The notes beneath the pieces are model-generated. The model did no database searches, was not told the origin of the DNA, and worked only from the letters and a program-made list of their open reading frames with translations. 64,000 nt of DNA from Kingella sp. (in: b-proteobacteria) (GTDB taxonomy: Bacteria > Pseudomonadota > Gammaproteobacteria > Burkholderiales > Neisseriaceae): NCBI RefSeq assembly GCF_030527935.1, contig NZ_JAUMZV010000008.1, forward strand, positions 1-64,000, read 5' to 3'. Position numbers and translations under genes: made by a program. Below are positions 8,770-18,215 of the stretch, piece by piece; position 1 is the stretch's first letter, and each line of letters opens with the position of its first letter.

Positions 8770-10605
8770 TTATTCGCCCGATATTTTCTCAATCCCCTGC
8801 TGGGTTGTAACCGTTGCCGCCAGCGATTCAATATAGCTTTGAATCAGGTTCTCGCCCATTTCTTGCGCCAGTTGCCGCTTGGCGTTGGCTAGGGCTTCGG
8901 GGTTGTTGATGGTTTGGATGGATTGCACTTCCACCAACTGCGGTGCGGCGGGCATATCCAGCACGGTGTAGGCGGGTTTGCCGTTTTTGGGGACGGCTTG
9001 CATAAAGGCAAGGTAGGCATCATCGCTCAACACAGGGCGCACTTGCAGCGGCGCAACTTGCTCCACAGGCGACCACGCAATCGCGGGGTTTTTGCCCGCT
9101 GCCAATTCTTTTTGCAGATTTTTGGCTTGTTCCAGCGCAAGGCGGCGGCTTTCGGCGAGTTTAAAGCGTTCTTCCACGCGCGATTTGGCTTGCTCAAAGG
9201 TTTCGGTGCTCTCGGCGCGGGTTTCGGTGGGGCGCACAAACCATGTTTCACCGTCTACATTGATGGCGGCGGAGTTGAGTTTTTTGCTGAACACATCGCC
9301 TGCCAACAAGGCTTCCACCACGGCGGCGGGGATTTTCAGGCTGCCTGCGTTGGCTTTGGTTGCCCACTCGTTTTGCGTTTGCACGGTTAAGCCAAATTTT
9401 TGCGCGGCGGGTTGCAATTTATCGCGCGCGCTGAACACGGCTTCGCTTAATGCTTCGCGCTGTTTGTTGTATTCCTGCTGCGCTTTTTTGGCTTGCAAAC
9501 TGCTGCGGATGCTGTCTTTTTGCGCATCCAGCGACACATCGGCAATGTCGGTTACGCGCAAGATGTGGTAGCCAAAATCGCTTTCCACCACGCCACTCAC
9601 TTCGCCTTTGTTTAACGCGAATGCCGCGTCTTCCAAGGCTTTGCTGCCCACTTTGCCATCTTGCGCAATCTCGCCCAAGTCGCCGCCATTGGCTGCGCTG
9701 CCTACGTCTTGCGAGCTGCGTTTGGCGATTTCGGCAAACTGCTCGGGATGCGCTTTGGCTTCGGCGGCGATTTTTTCGGCTTTGGCGCGGGCTTTTTCGC
9801 GCGTGGCGGCATCGGCGGATTTGGGTGCTTCAATCAAAATATGCGACACGCGGCGCGTGGGTTTCAGGCTGCCTTTGCTGGCGTTGTAGGCTTCTTCAAT
9901 TTCGGCATCGCTCACGCTTTGTTGGCTGGCGATGTTTTTAGGCGAGAGTACGATGTATTCAAATTTTGCGCCTTGCGGCAGCAGGAAGTCTTTTTTGTTG
10001 GCTTCGTAGTATTTTTTCAGCGCGGCATCGTCCACTTTCACCTTATCGGCAAAGGCTTGCGGGCTCAACACATAGGCGCGGGTGGCGCGGGGGGCAAACG
10101 CGGCGTTGATGACTTGCTGCGCTTGGAAATCGGACACGGCGTTGCTGTTAAGCGTTTGCAGCAGCGCGGCAACGGTAAGGTTTTCGCGCTGCGTTTGCAT
10201 AAACGTTTCTTCGCTTTGGCGCGTGTTGGTTAAGTAGTCTTGGAACAGCTTGGCATTGAATTTGCCGTTGCTGTCGTGAAACAGCGGCGTATCCACCACC
10301 ATTTGCTTGATTTGCTCATCGCTCACCACGATGCCAAGCTGTTTTGCGCCTTCCATCAAATAGGCGCGTTGCAGCAGGGTTTGGAATACGGCTTCGCGGC
10401 TGGCTTGCTCGCCTGCGGCTTCGGTGTTTTGCACGGCTTGGTCTAGCGCGTAGCGGCTGATGATTTGGTCGCCCACTTTCACGATGTAGTTGTTGTCGCG
10501 GGACACGGTTTGCAGGGACACAAAACCGTAGCCGACAAACGACACGGTAATCAGCGAGAGCAGGATGGTAACGGGGGTGCGGAATTTATTGACTGAATGG
10601 AACAT
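8770..10605 (-). CDS. ppiD: Periplasmic peptidyl-prolyl isomerase/chaperone PpiD
   Basis: 611 residues from the chosen ATG at 10605. The longer in-frame start at 10671 would only add a DUS-encoded, non-conserved tail. The protein begins with a short cytoplasmic stretch and one membrane anchor (TPVTILLSLITVSFVGYGF), then a SurA-type N-terminal chaperone region, a parvulin domain (RRVSHILIEAPK to DFGYHILRVTDI) and a long C-terminal region. PpiD sits at the periplasmic exit of the Sec translocon and helps fold envelope proteins. Several in-frame DUS encode GSLK in its linkers. Confidence 0.93.
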   Translation of the reverse strand: MFHSVNKFRTPVTILLSLITVSFVGYGFVSLQTVSRDNNYIVKVGDQIISRYALDQAVQNTEAAGEQASREAVFQTLLQRAYLMEGAKQLGIVVSDEQIKQMVVDTPLFHDSNGKFNAKLFQDYLTNTRQSEETFMQTQRENLTVAALLQTLNSNAVSDFQAQQVINAAFAPRATRAYVLSPQAFADKVKVDDAALKKYYEANKKDFLLPQGAKFEYIVLSPKNIASQQSVSDAEIEEAYNASKGSLKPTRRVSHILIEAPKSADAATREKARAKAEKIAAEAKAHPEQFAEIAKRSSQDVGSAANGGDLGEIAQDGKVGSKALEDAAFALNKGEVSGVVESDFGYHILRVTDIADVSLDAQKDSIRSSLQAKKAQQEYNKQREALSEAVFSARDKLQPAAQKFGLTVQTQNEWATKANAGSLKIPAAVVEALLAGDVFSKKLNSAAINVDGETWFVRPTETRAESTETFEQAKSRVEERFKLAESRRLALEQAKNLQKELAAGKNPAIAWSPVEQVAPLQVRPVLSDDAYLAFMQAVPKNGKPAYTVLDMPAAPQLVEVQSIQTINNPEALANAKRQLAQEMGENLIQSYIESLAATVTTQQGIEKISGE

Positions 10606-10785
10606 GGTGTTTTGGGGTTGAGTTGGGGTTGAAAGGGAAAGGGGCAGGCTGCCTTTGGGTTGGGTGTTCAACCGCTGGGCAGGCTGGAAAAAGGCAGAAT
10701 TTTACCGTTTTGCGGCGGGGTTGTGTGGGGGATTTTGCGGGGGATGGGGCAGCCTGAAATGGGGTGAGATACTGTTGAATGGTTT

Positions 10786-11091
10786 TCAGGCTGCCTTGGG
10801 CGGCTTATTCTGCGCCACGCGCTTGCGCCGTGCTTCTTTGGGGTCGGCTTGCAGCGGGCGGTAGATTTCTACGCGGTCGCCATCGCGCAAGATATGCTCG
10901 TCTTTCACCGCTTTGCCAAAGATGCCCAGCGGGGCGGTGGCGGGAGCGGCTTCGGGAAAGTCGGCAAGCACGGGGGCAGCAAGCGCGGCTTGGCGGGCGG
11001 TGCTGTTGGCAGGCAGCCTGAAACGATAGAGCCGCTGTTGTTCGGCTGTGCCGTAGGCGACTTCTATGGTGATTTCGTTATCGTTTGCCAT
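10786..11091 (-). CDS. rnfH: RnfH family ubiquitin-like protein
   Basis: 101 residues. Beta-grasp protein recognised from ITIEVAYGTAEQQRLYRFRLP, GIFGKAV and GDRVEIYRPLQADPKEARRKR. In most proteobacteria rnfH lies directly after ratA, exactly as here: the two ORFs overlap by 14 bases. Its function is uncertain. Confidence 0.92.
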   Translation of the reverse strand: MANDNEITIEVAYGTAEQQRLYRFRLPANSTARQAALAAPVLADFPEAAPATAPLGIFGKAVKDEHILRDGDRVEIYRPLQADPKEARRKRVAQNKPPKAA

Positions 11092-11518
11092 AGCGTTTAT
11101 TGGCTTCTTTCACAAATGCGTCCACCAGCTTGCTGGATATGCTGTTGAACACGGGGGCAATCAGGCGGCTCAGGATGCCTGTGAGTTCGTAGTTGAGCGT
11201 AAAGGTAATTTGGCAGATGTCGTCGCCCAAATCGTCAAATTGCCATGTGCCGTGCAGGGATTTGAACGGGCCTTCCAGCAGGGTGATGCGGATTTCGCGG
11301 TTGGGGGTGTTGTGGTTGTGGGTGGCGAAAGATTGGGTAATGCCCATGTAGTCCATGTGCAGGCGGGCTTTGAGTTCGGTGTCGCTGCGGTGCAGCACTT
11401 CGCTGCGCCCATACCACGGCAGGAATTTGGGGTAGTCTTCAACGTGGTCCACCAGCTGATACATTTGTGCTGCGCTGTGGGGGACGAGAACGGTTTTGTG
11501 GATTTGGATTTCGGACAT
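11078..11518 (-). CDS. ratA: RatA/COQ10-type START-domain protein
   Basis: 146 residues, a complete SRPBCC/START domain starting IHKTVLVPHSAAQMYQLVDHVEDYPKFLPWY. In E. coli RatA was reported to block 70S ribosome association; the same fold binds ubiquinone in mitochondrial Coq10, so a quinone-related role is the other reading. It is followed by the overlapping rnfH gene. Confidence 0.9.
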   Translation of the reverse strand: MSEIQIHKTVLVPHSAAQMYQLVDHVEDYPKFLPWYGRSEVLHRSDTELKARLHMDYMGITQSFATHNHNTPNREIRITLLEGPFKSLHGTWQFDDLGDDICQITFTLNYELTGILSRLIAPVFNSISSKLVDAFVKEANKRYGKR

Positions 11519-11905
11519 GGTGGGAATGGGGTGGTTGGGTTGGGGGTTTCAGGCTGCTTAAAATTAGGAGCGATGGGAGGCAGCCTGAAAATGGTTGGCA
11601 TAAATGGTTTTGTTTTTTCAGGCTGCATCAGATGATTGAGGCAGCCTGAAATCTAAAATGGAGCAGCGCCGGCTCGTCGCCAAATGGCGTATTCAACAGG
11701 ACTGCGCTGGTTGGAAATATGTCGGCGAGCCGCCGAAGCTCCATCGGTTGTAGGTTTCGCAAAGGTTTCAGGCTGCCTAAAAAGGTTGGATTGGATGGAG
11801 GCAGCCTGAAAATGGTTGGTCATAAATGGTTTGGCTTTTCAGGCTGCATCAGATGGTCAAGGCAACCTGAAACGCCATTCAACCTTTTCAGGCTGCCCTA
11901 TCACA
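11519..11905. other. Repeat-filled intergenic region
   Basis: 387 bases between rodA and ratA holding about nine DUS in both orientations and a full copy of the DUS-bounded palindromic element (11639-11778). Two near-identical 'ATGGTTGG(C/T)CATAAATGGTTT' segments flank that element. No gene is seen. Confidence 0.7.
11639..11778 (+). repeat. DUS-bounded palindromic element, full copy
   Basis: The unit runs DUS, AAATGGAGC..CGGCTCGTCGCCAA, a ~40-base variable spacer, TGTCGGCGAGCCGCCG..GCTCCATCGG, GGTTTCGCAAAGG, inverted DUS. The two GGAGC..CGGCTCG arms are inverted copies of each other. Other copies: 27406, 28130 (inverted), 30141, 46869, 55481 (inverted), and partial ones at 4373 and 24282. 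Confidence 0.85.
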
Positions 11906-13024
11906 TCAATTCTGCTTTTTCCGATTCTGATTCGCTATCCCCATCAGCAACGCCAAAATAAACATAATAGACAGCGTTGCCGTGCCGCCGTAGCTCACCA
12001 AAGGCAGCGGTACGCCCACCACGGGCAAAATACCGCTCACCATGCCCATGTTGACAAAGGCGTAGCAGAAAAAAGTCATCGTTAGCGCGCCTGCCAGCGT
12101 GCGGTTGTAGAGCGTTTTGGCTTGCGAAGCAATCACCAAGCCGCGCCCGAGTATTACCAGATACACAATCAACAGCAACACATTGCCAATCAAGCCAAAT
12201 TCTTCGCCATACACGGCAAAGATAAAGTCGGTGGTGGATTCGGGGATGTAGTCCAAATGGGTTTGCGTGCCATTGAGCCAGCCCTTGCCCCACACGCCGC
12301 CCGAGCCGATGGCAATCATGGATTGCAAAATGTGATAACCCGCGCCCAGCGGGTCTTTGGATGGGTCAAGCAGGGTGAGCACGCGCTGTTTTTGGTAATC
12401 GTGCATGCCGTAATTCCACATCACGGGCAGCGCGGCGGCAAAGGCGATGATGGAAGTCAACAGGGCTTTCCACGGCAGCCCTGCAAAGAAAATCACAAAC
12501 AACCCCGAAGCCATAATCAGCGTGGCGGTGCCCAAATCGGGCTGCTTCAAAATCAGGGCAACAGGCACGGCGATAATCGCCAGCGCGGCAAGATAGTGAA
12601 ACCACGAAAGATTGTTTTCATATCGCTGGAAAAACCATGCCACCGTCATCGGCAGCCCAATTTTCATGATTTCAGACGGCTGCAAGCGCACAAAGCCCAA
12701 GTTAAGCCAGCGCGTTGAGCCGTTTACCGTAACGCCAAAAAAATGCACGCCCAGCAGCAGCACCACGCCCAGCACATAAATCGGCAGGGCAAAATTGCTC
12801 AAAATATTGGGGCGAATCCGCGCAAAAATCAGCAGCAAACCCACACCCAAAATGGTGTGCAGGGTTTTGTTTTCCAGCCGCCCAATGTCTTGCCCATCGG
12901 CGGAGTAAAGCAAAAACATACTCATCAAATACACGGCGAGCATGGCGTAAAACAGCCAAGGGTCAAGCGGATTCCAAAATAAGCGTTTGGCTTTGATGAG
13001 CAGATTGTCGTTGTGTTCTTGCAT
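11906..13024 (-). CDS. rodA: Rod shape-determining SEDS protein RodA (MrdB)
   Basis: 372 residues, about ten membrane helices. SEDS-family glycosyltransferase that polymerises lipid II into glycan strands for side-wall growth together with PBP2. Family signatures include RWLNLGFVRLQPSEIMK, FQRYENN, KQPDLGTATLI and the C-terminal GIANQNR. It is the last gene of the mreB-mreC-mreD-mrdA-rodA run and starts 3 bases after mrdA ends. Confidence 0.97.
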   Translation of the reverse strand: MQEHNDNLLIKAKRLFWNPLDPWLFYAMLAVYLMSMFLLYSADGQDIGRLENKTLHTILGVGLLLIFARIRPNILSNFALPIYVLGVVLLLGVHFFGVTVNGSTRWLNLGFVRLQPSEIMKIGLPMTVAWFFQRYENNLSWFHYLAALAIIAVPVALILKQPDLGTATLIMASGLFVIFFAGLPWKALLTSIIAFAAALPVMWNYGMHDYQKQRVLTLLDPSKDPLGAGYHILQSMIAIGSGGVWGKGWLNGTQTHLDYIPESTTDFIFAVYGEEFGLIGNVLLLIVYLVILGRGLVIASQAKTLYNRTLAGALTMTFFCYAFVNMGMVSGILPVVGVPLPLVSYGGTATLSIMFILALLMGIANQNRKKQN

Positions 13025-13026
13025 GG

Positions 13027-15153
13027 TTACGGTCTCTTGGCAGGCGGCGCAGAAGTGGGCACAGCAGCGGGGGCAGAAGCAACCGCAGGCGCAGAAGCAG
13101 GCGCAGAGGCAGCCGGAAAACTGGGATTAGCCCGCGCCGCCTTTTCTTGCGCCACGGCTTCAAAGGCAGCCTGAATGCTGTTTTGCTGTTTGGTCATCGG
13201 CGCGGAAAGTTGCAGCAAAGGGTTGGCGGTGCGGCGCGCGCCTGTGATTTCCTTGCTCACCTTGTCTTGCTTTAATTGCAACAGATAATAATCAATCAAA
13301 TGGCGTGCCACAGGCGCAGCGTTCACGCCCCAGCCCGCGTTTTCCAAAATCACCGCCACGGCAATTTGCGGCTTGTCCACAGGCGCAAAGGCGATAAACC
13401 AAGCATGGTCGCGGTGTTGCACGCGCAGCGCGGCGGCGTTATAGCTTTTCCCCTGCGCAATTTGCACCACTTGCGCCGTGCCCGTTTTGCCGCCCATGGT
13501 GTAGCGCAAGCCCGCGCCAATTTTTGCCGCCGTGCCACCGCTTTGCAACACCAGCTGCATCCCGCGTTTCACATAATTGAAATTGCTTGGCTTATAAGGC
13601 AACACGCGCTCGGGCTTGGGGTCAATCACGGTGATTTGTTGATTTTCATGGTCAAGCAGTTCTTTCACCAAATGCGGGCGATACACCGTGCCATTATTTG
13701 CCAGCGTGGCGGTGGCGTGCGCCATTTGCAACGGCGTGTAAGTGTTATAGCCCTGCCCAATGCTCACAGGCACCATCTCGGCGGGATTCCAATGGCGTTG
13801 TCTTTCCGTGCCTTTTGCCCAGCGTTTTGCTTTCCAAGCAGGGCTGGGCAAAATGCCGCGATATTCGCCAGGCAAATCAATGCCCGTGCGCTCGCCAAAG
13901 CCAAACGAAGCCAAATAAGGAAAGGCTTTTTCAATCCCCAGCTCATAGCCTTGGCGATAGAAAAAAGTATCGGACGACACTTGAATCGCGCGCAGCAGCG
14001 TAACCGAGCCATGCCCGCCCCGCGCCGCATCGCGGAATTGATGCTTGCTACCAGGGATGCTCCACGAGCCGGGGGCGGGAACGTATGTGCCCTGCCCTAT
14101 TTTGCCGCTTTCCAGCAGCGTCATCGCCATAAACGGCTTAAACGTTGAACCGGGGGGATACATCCCTTGGGTAACGCGGTTAATCAGCGGGCGTTGCCAG
14201 TTTTCGTTGAGCGATTTCCAAGTGTCGCTGTCAATGCCGTCAATAAACACATTCGGGTCAAAATTGGGCTTGGAAACAAACGCCAACACGCCGCCTGTTT
14301 GCGGGTCTATCGCTACCAACGCGCCACGGCGGTTGCCCATCAAGCGTTCGGCTTCTTTTTGCAAACGAATATCCATCGCCAAACGCAGCGTTTGCCCCGT
14401 TTGCGATGGGTCGGAACGAATCACGCGCACAATATTGCCCGCCGCATCTTTTTCCACTTCCTGATAGCCCGGTGCGCCATGAAGCTGCTCTTCGTAATAC
14501 GCTTCCAAGCCCGATTTGCCAATGTGGGTTGTGCCGCGATAGGCGGTTTCGCGCTTGTTGTCCACCAGCTTTTCCATGTCTTTATCGCTGATGCGCCCGA
14601 TGTAGCCCAAAAAATGCGCGGTCAATGCGCCAAATGGGTATTCGCGGAAAGTGCGCGCGTTGATTTCCACGCCTTTAAAGCGATACAACTGCGCAGCAAG
14701 CATGGATGCTTCATCGGGGGTTAATTTCAGCTTTAATGGGACTTTTTCGTAAGAGCGATAATCGGCGCGGAATTTTTTGAAACGGCGCAAATCGTCTTCG
14801 GTTAAATTCACATAGGCTTTAAGCGATTCAATTAAATCGTCTTCTTTGCCTTCCACTTGGTTGGGGATGATTTCTAGCGAATAAGCGGGATAGTTCTGCG
14901 CCAACACCACGCCGTTTACATCGGTGATTTCGCCGCGAATCGGCGGCGTGGGAATCAGCGTGATGCGGTTGGTGGTGGCTTGGGCAACGTATTCATCGTG
15001 TTTATACACCTGCAGAAACACAAATCGCGCCGCCAAAACGCCAAAAAAGATGAGAATAAAAAAGAAAGCAGCCATCAGCCGCCAAGTAAAATCGCGCTGG
15101 CGGTCGTGGGTGGGTTGCGGAAAGCTGCCTGAAAATTGACGGGGTGTTTTCAT
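13027..15153 (-). CDS. mrdA: Penicillin-binding protein 2 (elongasome transpeptidase)
   Basis: 708 residues. One N-terminal membrane anchor (about 25-50), a dimerisation/pedestal region, and a transpeptidase domain with SxxK in the sequence GSTFKPF, SxN inside the SSDTFF region, and KTG in GKTGTAQVV. It cross-links new peptidoglycan as RodA's partner. The C-terminal ~60 residues are a low-complexity A/P/S tail, longer than in E. coli PBP2 and probably disordered. The start overlaps the mreD stop (ATGA). Confidence 0.96.
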   Translation of the reverse strand: MKTPRQFSGSFPQPTHDRQRDFTWRLMAAFFFILIFFGVLAARFVFLQVYKHDEYVAQATTNRITLIPTPPIRGEITDVNGVVLAQNYPAYSLEIIPNQVEGKEDDLIESLKAYVNLTEDDLRRFKKFRADYRSYEKVPLKLKLTPDEASMLAAQLYRFKGVEINARTFREYPFGALTAHFLGYIGRISDKDMEKLVDNKRETAYRGTTHIGKSGLEAYYEEQLHGAPGYQEVEKDAAGNIVRVIRSDPSQTGQTLRLAMDIRLQKEAERLMGNRRGALVAIDPQTGGVLAFVSKPNFDPNVFIDGIDSDTWKSLNENWQRPLINRVTQGMYPPGSTFKPFMAMTLLESGKIGQGTYVPAPGSWSIPGSKHQFRDAARGGHGSVTLLRAIQVSSDTFFYRQGYELGIEKAFPYLASFGFGERTGIDLPGEYRGILPSPAWKAKRWAKGTERQRHWNPAEMVPVSIGQGYNTYTPLQMAHATATLANNGTVYRPHLVKELLDHENQQITVIDPKPERVLPYKPSNFNYVKRGMQLVLQSGGTAAKIGAGLRYTMGGKTGTAQVVQIAQGKSYNAAALRVQHRDHAWFIAFAPVDKPQIAVAVILENAGWGVNAAPVARHLIDYYLLQLKQDKVSKEITGARRTANPLLQLSAPMTKQQNSIQAAFEAVAQEKAARANPSFPAASAPASAPAVASAPAAVPTSAPPAKRP

Positions 15154-15653
15154 CGGCGAGAGTTCAGAAAATTCAAGAGAGAGACCATGATTTTATTCAA
15201 CAATGGCCACAACAAAGCACCGACAACGGGCGAAAGAAAAACGGTCCAGCCATAAAAATGATGGGTGTATCGCCAGCGAACAATCGTCAAAATGATTTCG
15301 CTGCACAACAGCGCGGCAAAAATCACTACCGCCTGCACGCCGTAGTGATACAACACAATTTGGCGACGATTTTGAATGACAATATACGCGGCAACAATAT
15401 AAGCAAGCGCGTGCCCGCCCAGCGCAGCATTGGTACCAATATCCACCAGCAAGCCGAGTATAAAAGCCGTGCCAATATCCACGTTTTGCGGGCGGTTGAT
15501 TATCCAATACATCAGCATCAATGCTGTAAATTCAGGCAGCCAATGAAACAGGCTGCCTGAAAGCGGGATGAAATCAATCAAAATAGTGAGCAAAAAGCTA
15601 ATGTAAATCAACCGCTTTGGAATTTTGCTATACAGGGTTTCGGATTCGGTCAT
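15150..15653 (-). CDS. mreD: Rod shape-determining protein MreD
   Basis: 167 residues, mostly hydrophobic with about five membrane segments. Position between mreC and mrdA with ATGA overlaps on both sides identifies it, as do its length and the SFLLTILIDFIPLSGS and LGLLVDIGTNAALGGHAL segments. MreD links the cytoskeleton to the wall-synthesis enzymes in the inner membrane. Confidence 0.93.
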   Translation of the reverse strand: MTESETLYSKIPKRLIYISFLLTILIDFIPLSGSLFHWLPEFTALMLMYWIINRPQNVDIGTAFILGLLVDIGTNAALGGHALAYIVAAYIVIQNRRQIVLYHYGVQAVVIFAALLCSEIILTIVRWRYTHHFYGWTVFLSPVVGALLWPLLNKIMVSLLNFLNSRR

Positions 15654-16528
15654 GGTTTTGCAGAAGATGAACCTGCCGCCGCAGAGGCAGCCTGAATAAG
15701 GGTGGAATCGGTTTGCGGCAACACCAAAACATATTTGCTCACGCGCAACGCGGCAACAGGTTTAAGCTCGGCGCGATAAAACGGCGTGCCGGCATTGCGG
15801 CTGGTGAGCAAGACTTTGGCAACAGGAATACCTGCGGGATACACGCTATCCAAGCCCGAAGTAACCAACACATCGTTGGGTTGCAAATCGGCATCGGTGG
15901 GAAAATAGCGCAATTCAATATTGCCGCTGCCGCCATAAAGCAAGGTGCGAACGCCTGTTCGCGCCACCATAACGGGGATGGTGTTGGTGGTGTCGGTGAG
16001 CAAGCTCACTTCGGCGGTAAGCGGATGCACTTGGGTAACTTGCCCCATCAAGCCCGAATCATCCACCACCGCGTCACCTGCGCGAATATTGTCGTTTGCG
16101 CCTTTGTTGATGATGACCTTGCTGCCTGTTGGCTCTTTGCCGTTGGAAATAATTTCGGCAGCGGTGGTGATGGTTAAACCGTGGTGTTTCAATGCCAACA
16201 ACGATTGCAATTCTTCCAACTGCTTGGTTTGCATATCCACTTGGCTGGCGTGCAAACGCAGTTTGGCGTTTTCTTGCGTTAAACGTTGATTTTCGCTGAG
16301 CAGATAGGTTTGCGATTGCAACAAGGCGTTGCTGTATTCATACCATTCAACAGGCTTGTTGGCTAACCATTGCAAGGGATAAAGCGACGTGGCAACGTAT
16401 TGCTTGGCGGTTTTCACGGCGGAAAAATGGTTATCCAGCATCAATAAGGCGATGGATGCCAGCGACAAGCAAATCAGTTTATTAACTGGGCGGATGCCAC
16501 GTTGCGTAAAAGAAAGCGATTCAGACAT
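15650..16528 (-). CDS. mreC: Rod shape-determining protein MreC
   Basis: 292 residues. Single membrane anchor (about 15-35), a coiled-coil region rich in Q/L (SENQRLTQENAKLR), and the paired beta-barrel domain with GDAVVDDSGLMGQVTQVHP and DVLVTSGLDSVYPAGIPV. MreC forms periplasmic filaments that activate PBP2. The C-terminus has a short A/S-rich tail. The stop overlaps the mreD start. Confidence 0.95.
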   Translation of the reverse strand: MSESLSFTQRGIRPVNKLICLSLASIALLMLDNHFSAVKTAKQYVATSLYPLQWLANKPVEWYEYSNALLQSQTYLLSENQRLTQENAKLRLHASQVDMQTKQLEELQSLLALKHHGLTITTAAEIISNGKEPTGSKVIINKGANDNIRAGDAVVDDSGLMGQVTQVHPLTAEVSLLTDTTNTIPVMVARTGVRTLLYGGSGNIELRYFPTDADLQPNDVLVTSGLDSVYPAGIPVAKVLLTSRNAGTPFYRAELKPVAALRVSKYVLVLPQTDSTLIQAASAAAGSSSAKP

Positions 16529-16573
16529 TGGAACAGTTTTCAGGCAGCCTGAAAATCATTATGGGTTGTTCAA

Positions 16574-17611
16574 TTATGGATTGTTGACGAACACAGAATT
16601 CATTCTGCCAATCATTTCCAGTGCTTTGCCTGAACCACGCGCCACGCAGGTTAGCGCATCTTCCGCAATCAACACAGGCAAGCCTGTTTCTTCGGCAAGC
16701 AAGCGGTCTAAACCTTTGAGCAATGCGCCGCCGCCTGTGAGCACCAAGCCGCGCTCGGCAATGTCTGCGCCCAATTCGGGCGGGGTTTGTTCCAACGCGC
16801 TGCGAACAGCTTGCACGATTTGGCTTAATGGGTCGGCGAGTGCTTCTAGAACTTCGTTGGATGTGATGCTGAATGAGCGTGGGATGCCTTCTGCCAAATT
16901 GCGCCCTTTGACTTCCATTTCGCTCACTTCGGTGCTGGGGAAAGCCGAACCGATGCGTTTTTTGATTTCTTCGGCAGACGATTCGCCAATCAACATGCCG
17001 TAGTTGCGGCGAATATATTGGATGATGGCTTCGTCAAACGTATCGCCACCCACGCGGATGGAATGCGAATACACCACGCCATTGAGCGAAATCACGCCCA
17101 CTTCGGTGGTGCCGCCACCAATATCCACCACCATAGAGCCTGTGGGTTCTTCAATCGGCAAACCTGCGCCAATCGCCGCCGCCATCGGTTCTTCAATCAA
17201 ATAAACAGCGGATGCGCCTGCTTCTTGCGCCGAATCGCGAATAGCTTTGCGCTCCACCTGCGTTGCGCCACAAGGCACGCAAATCACGATGCGCGGCGCG
17301 GCTGCCCATTTGCTGCTGTTTACCTTGCGGATAAAGGCTTTGAGCATTTTGCCTGTAATCACAAAATCGGCAATCACGCCATCTTTCATCGGGCGGATGG
17401 CTTGGATGGAACCCGGGGTGCGCCCCAGCATTTTTTTGGCTTCTGTGCCCACCGCCAGCGTTTCATTGCGCCCTGCGTTGTCCACCTGCACTGCCACGAC
17501 AGAGGGTTCATCCAACACAATGCCTTTGCCTTTAATATAAATCAGCGTATTGGCTGTGCCCAAGTCAATGGCTATATCGTTAGAAAAATAACGAGTGAAA
17601 AAGTGCAGCAT
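16574..17611 (-). CDS. mreB: Actin-like cell-shape protein MreB
   Basis: 345 residues, the usual length. The phosphate-1 motif DLGTANTLIY, phosphate-2 VDIGGGTTEVGVISL and the adenosine loop VLTGGGALLKGLD mark it as MreB. Its membrane-bound filaments steer the elongation complex. First gene of the leftward cell-elongation operon; a 45-base gap with a DUS separates it from mreC. Confidence 0.98.
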   Translation of the reverse strand: MLHFFTRYFSNDIAIDLGTANTLIYIKGKGIVLDEPSVVAVQVDNAGRNETLAVGTEAKKMLGRTPGSIQAIRPMKDGVIADFVITGKMLKAFIRKVNSSKWAAAPRIVICVPCGATQVERKAIRDSAQEAGASAVYLIEEPMAAAIGAGLPIEEPTGSMVVDIGGGTTEVGVISLNGVVYSHSIRVGGDTFDEAIIQYIRRNYGMLIGESSAEEIKKRIGSAFPSTEVSEMEVKGRNLAEGIPRSFSITSNEVLEALADPLSQIVQAVRSALEQTPPELGADIAERGLVLTGGGALLKGLDRLLAEETGLPVLIAEDALTCVARGSGKALEMIGRMNSVFVNNP

Positions 17612-17705
17612 AAGAAATCCTAAAAAATAATAAGAAACAATAATTAAAGCAGGGCAATCACGGCAGGCAGCCTGAAATCACCATGCTTTGCAATAGGTTT
17701 TCGGT

Positions 17706-17711
17706 TATAAT
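17706..17711 (+). promoter_or_regulatory. Possible -10 box for gatC
   Basis: A perfect TATAAT 82 bases upstream of the gatC start in the divergent mreB/gatC gap. No convincing -35 at the normal distance is seen, so the call is weak. Confidence 0.3.
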
Positions 17712-17792
17712 CGCGCGCTTTGGCGGATAAAATAAACGCGCAATCATACCTTAATTTCACAAATTACCAAACTAAATTTAAGGATTTTAACC

Positions 17793-18083
17793 ATGTCTCT
17801 AACGCTTAACGACGTTGAAAAAATCGCAAAACTTTCGCGCTTAACTTTAAGCGATGATGAAAAAAACAGCACGCTGGAAAAATTGAATGCCGTGTTTGCC
17901 TTGGTGGAAAAAATGCAGACGGTCAACACCGATGGCGTTGAACCCATGGCACATCCGCACGAAGTCGCCTTGCGCTTGCGCGATGATGCGGTTACCGAAA
18001 GCGACCACGCGGCGGAATACTTGGCGGTTGCGCCCGAGGTGCGCAATCGGATGTATATTGTGCCGCATGTGATTGAGGAGTGA
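17793..18083 (+). CDS. gatC: Aspartyl/glutamyl-tRNA amidotransferase subunit C
   Basis: 96 residues, full length. Helical linker subunit holding GatA and GatB together in the enzyme that converts Glu-tRNA(Gln) and Asp-tRNA(Asn) to the amidated forms. Recognised from LNDVEKIAKLSRLTLSDDE, the MQTVNTDGVEPMAHP segment and LRDDAVTESD. gatA follows after one intervening gene; gatB is not in the window. Confidence 0.96.
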   Translation: MSLTLNDVEKIAKLSRLTLSDDEKNSTLEKLNAVFALVEKMQTVNTDGVEPMAHPHEVALRLRDDAVTESDHAAEYLAVAPEVRNRMYIVPHVIEE

Positions 18084-18215
18084 GATTTTTACAGAATTAC
18101 CTAAATAGCAGTCTTGGGTAGCTTTGTGCTGCATTGGTTTATTAATTCAAAACAGTTTTCAGGCTGCCTTAACCCCATAGGCAGCCTGAAAACCCAACCC
18201 ACACAGCCCTACACC

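Noticed and set aside
9661..10233. 190-residue ORF antisense to ppiD
   Set aside because: G/F/A-rich shadow with no domain and no ribosome site.
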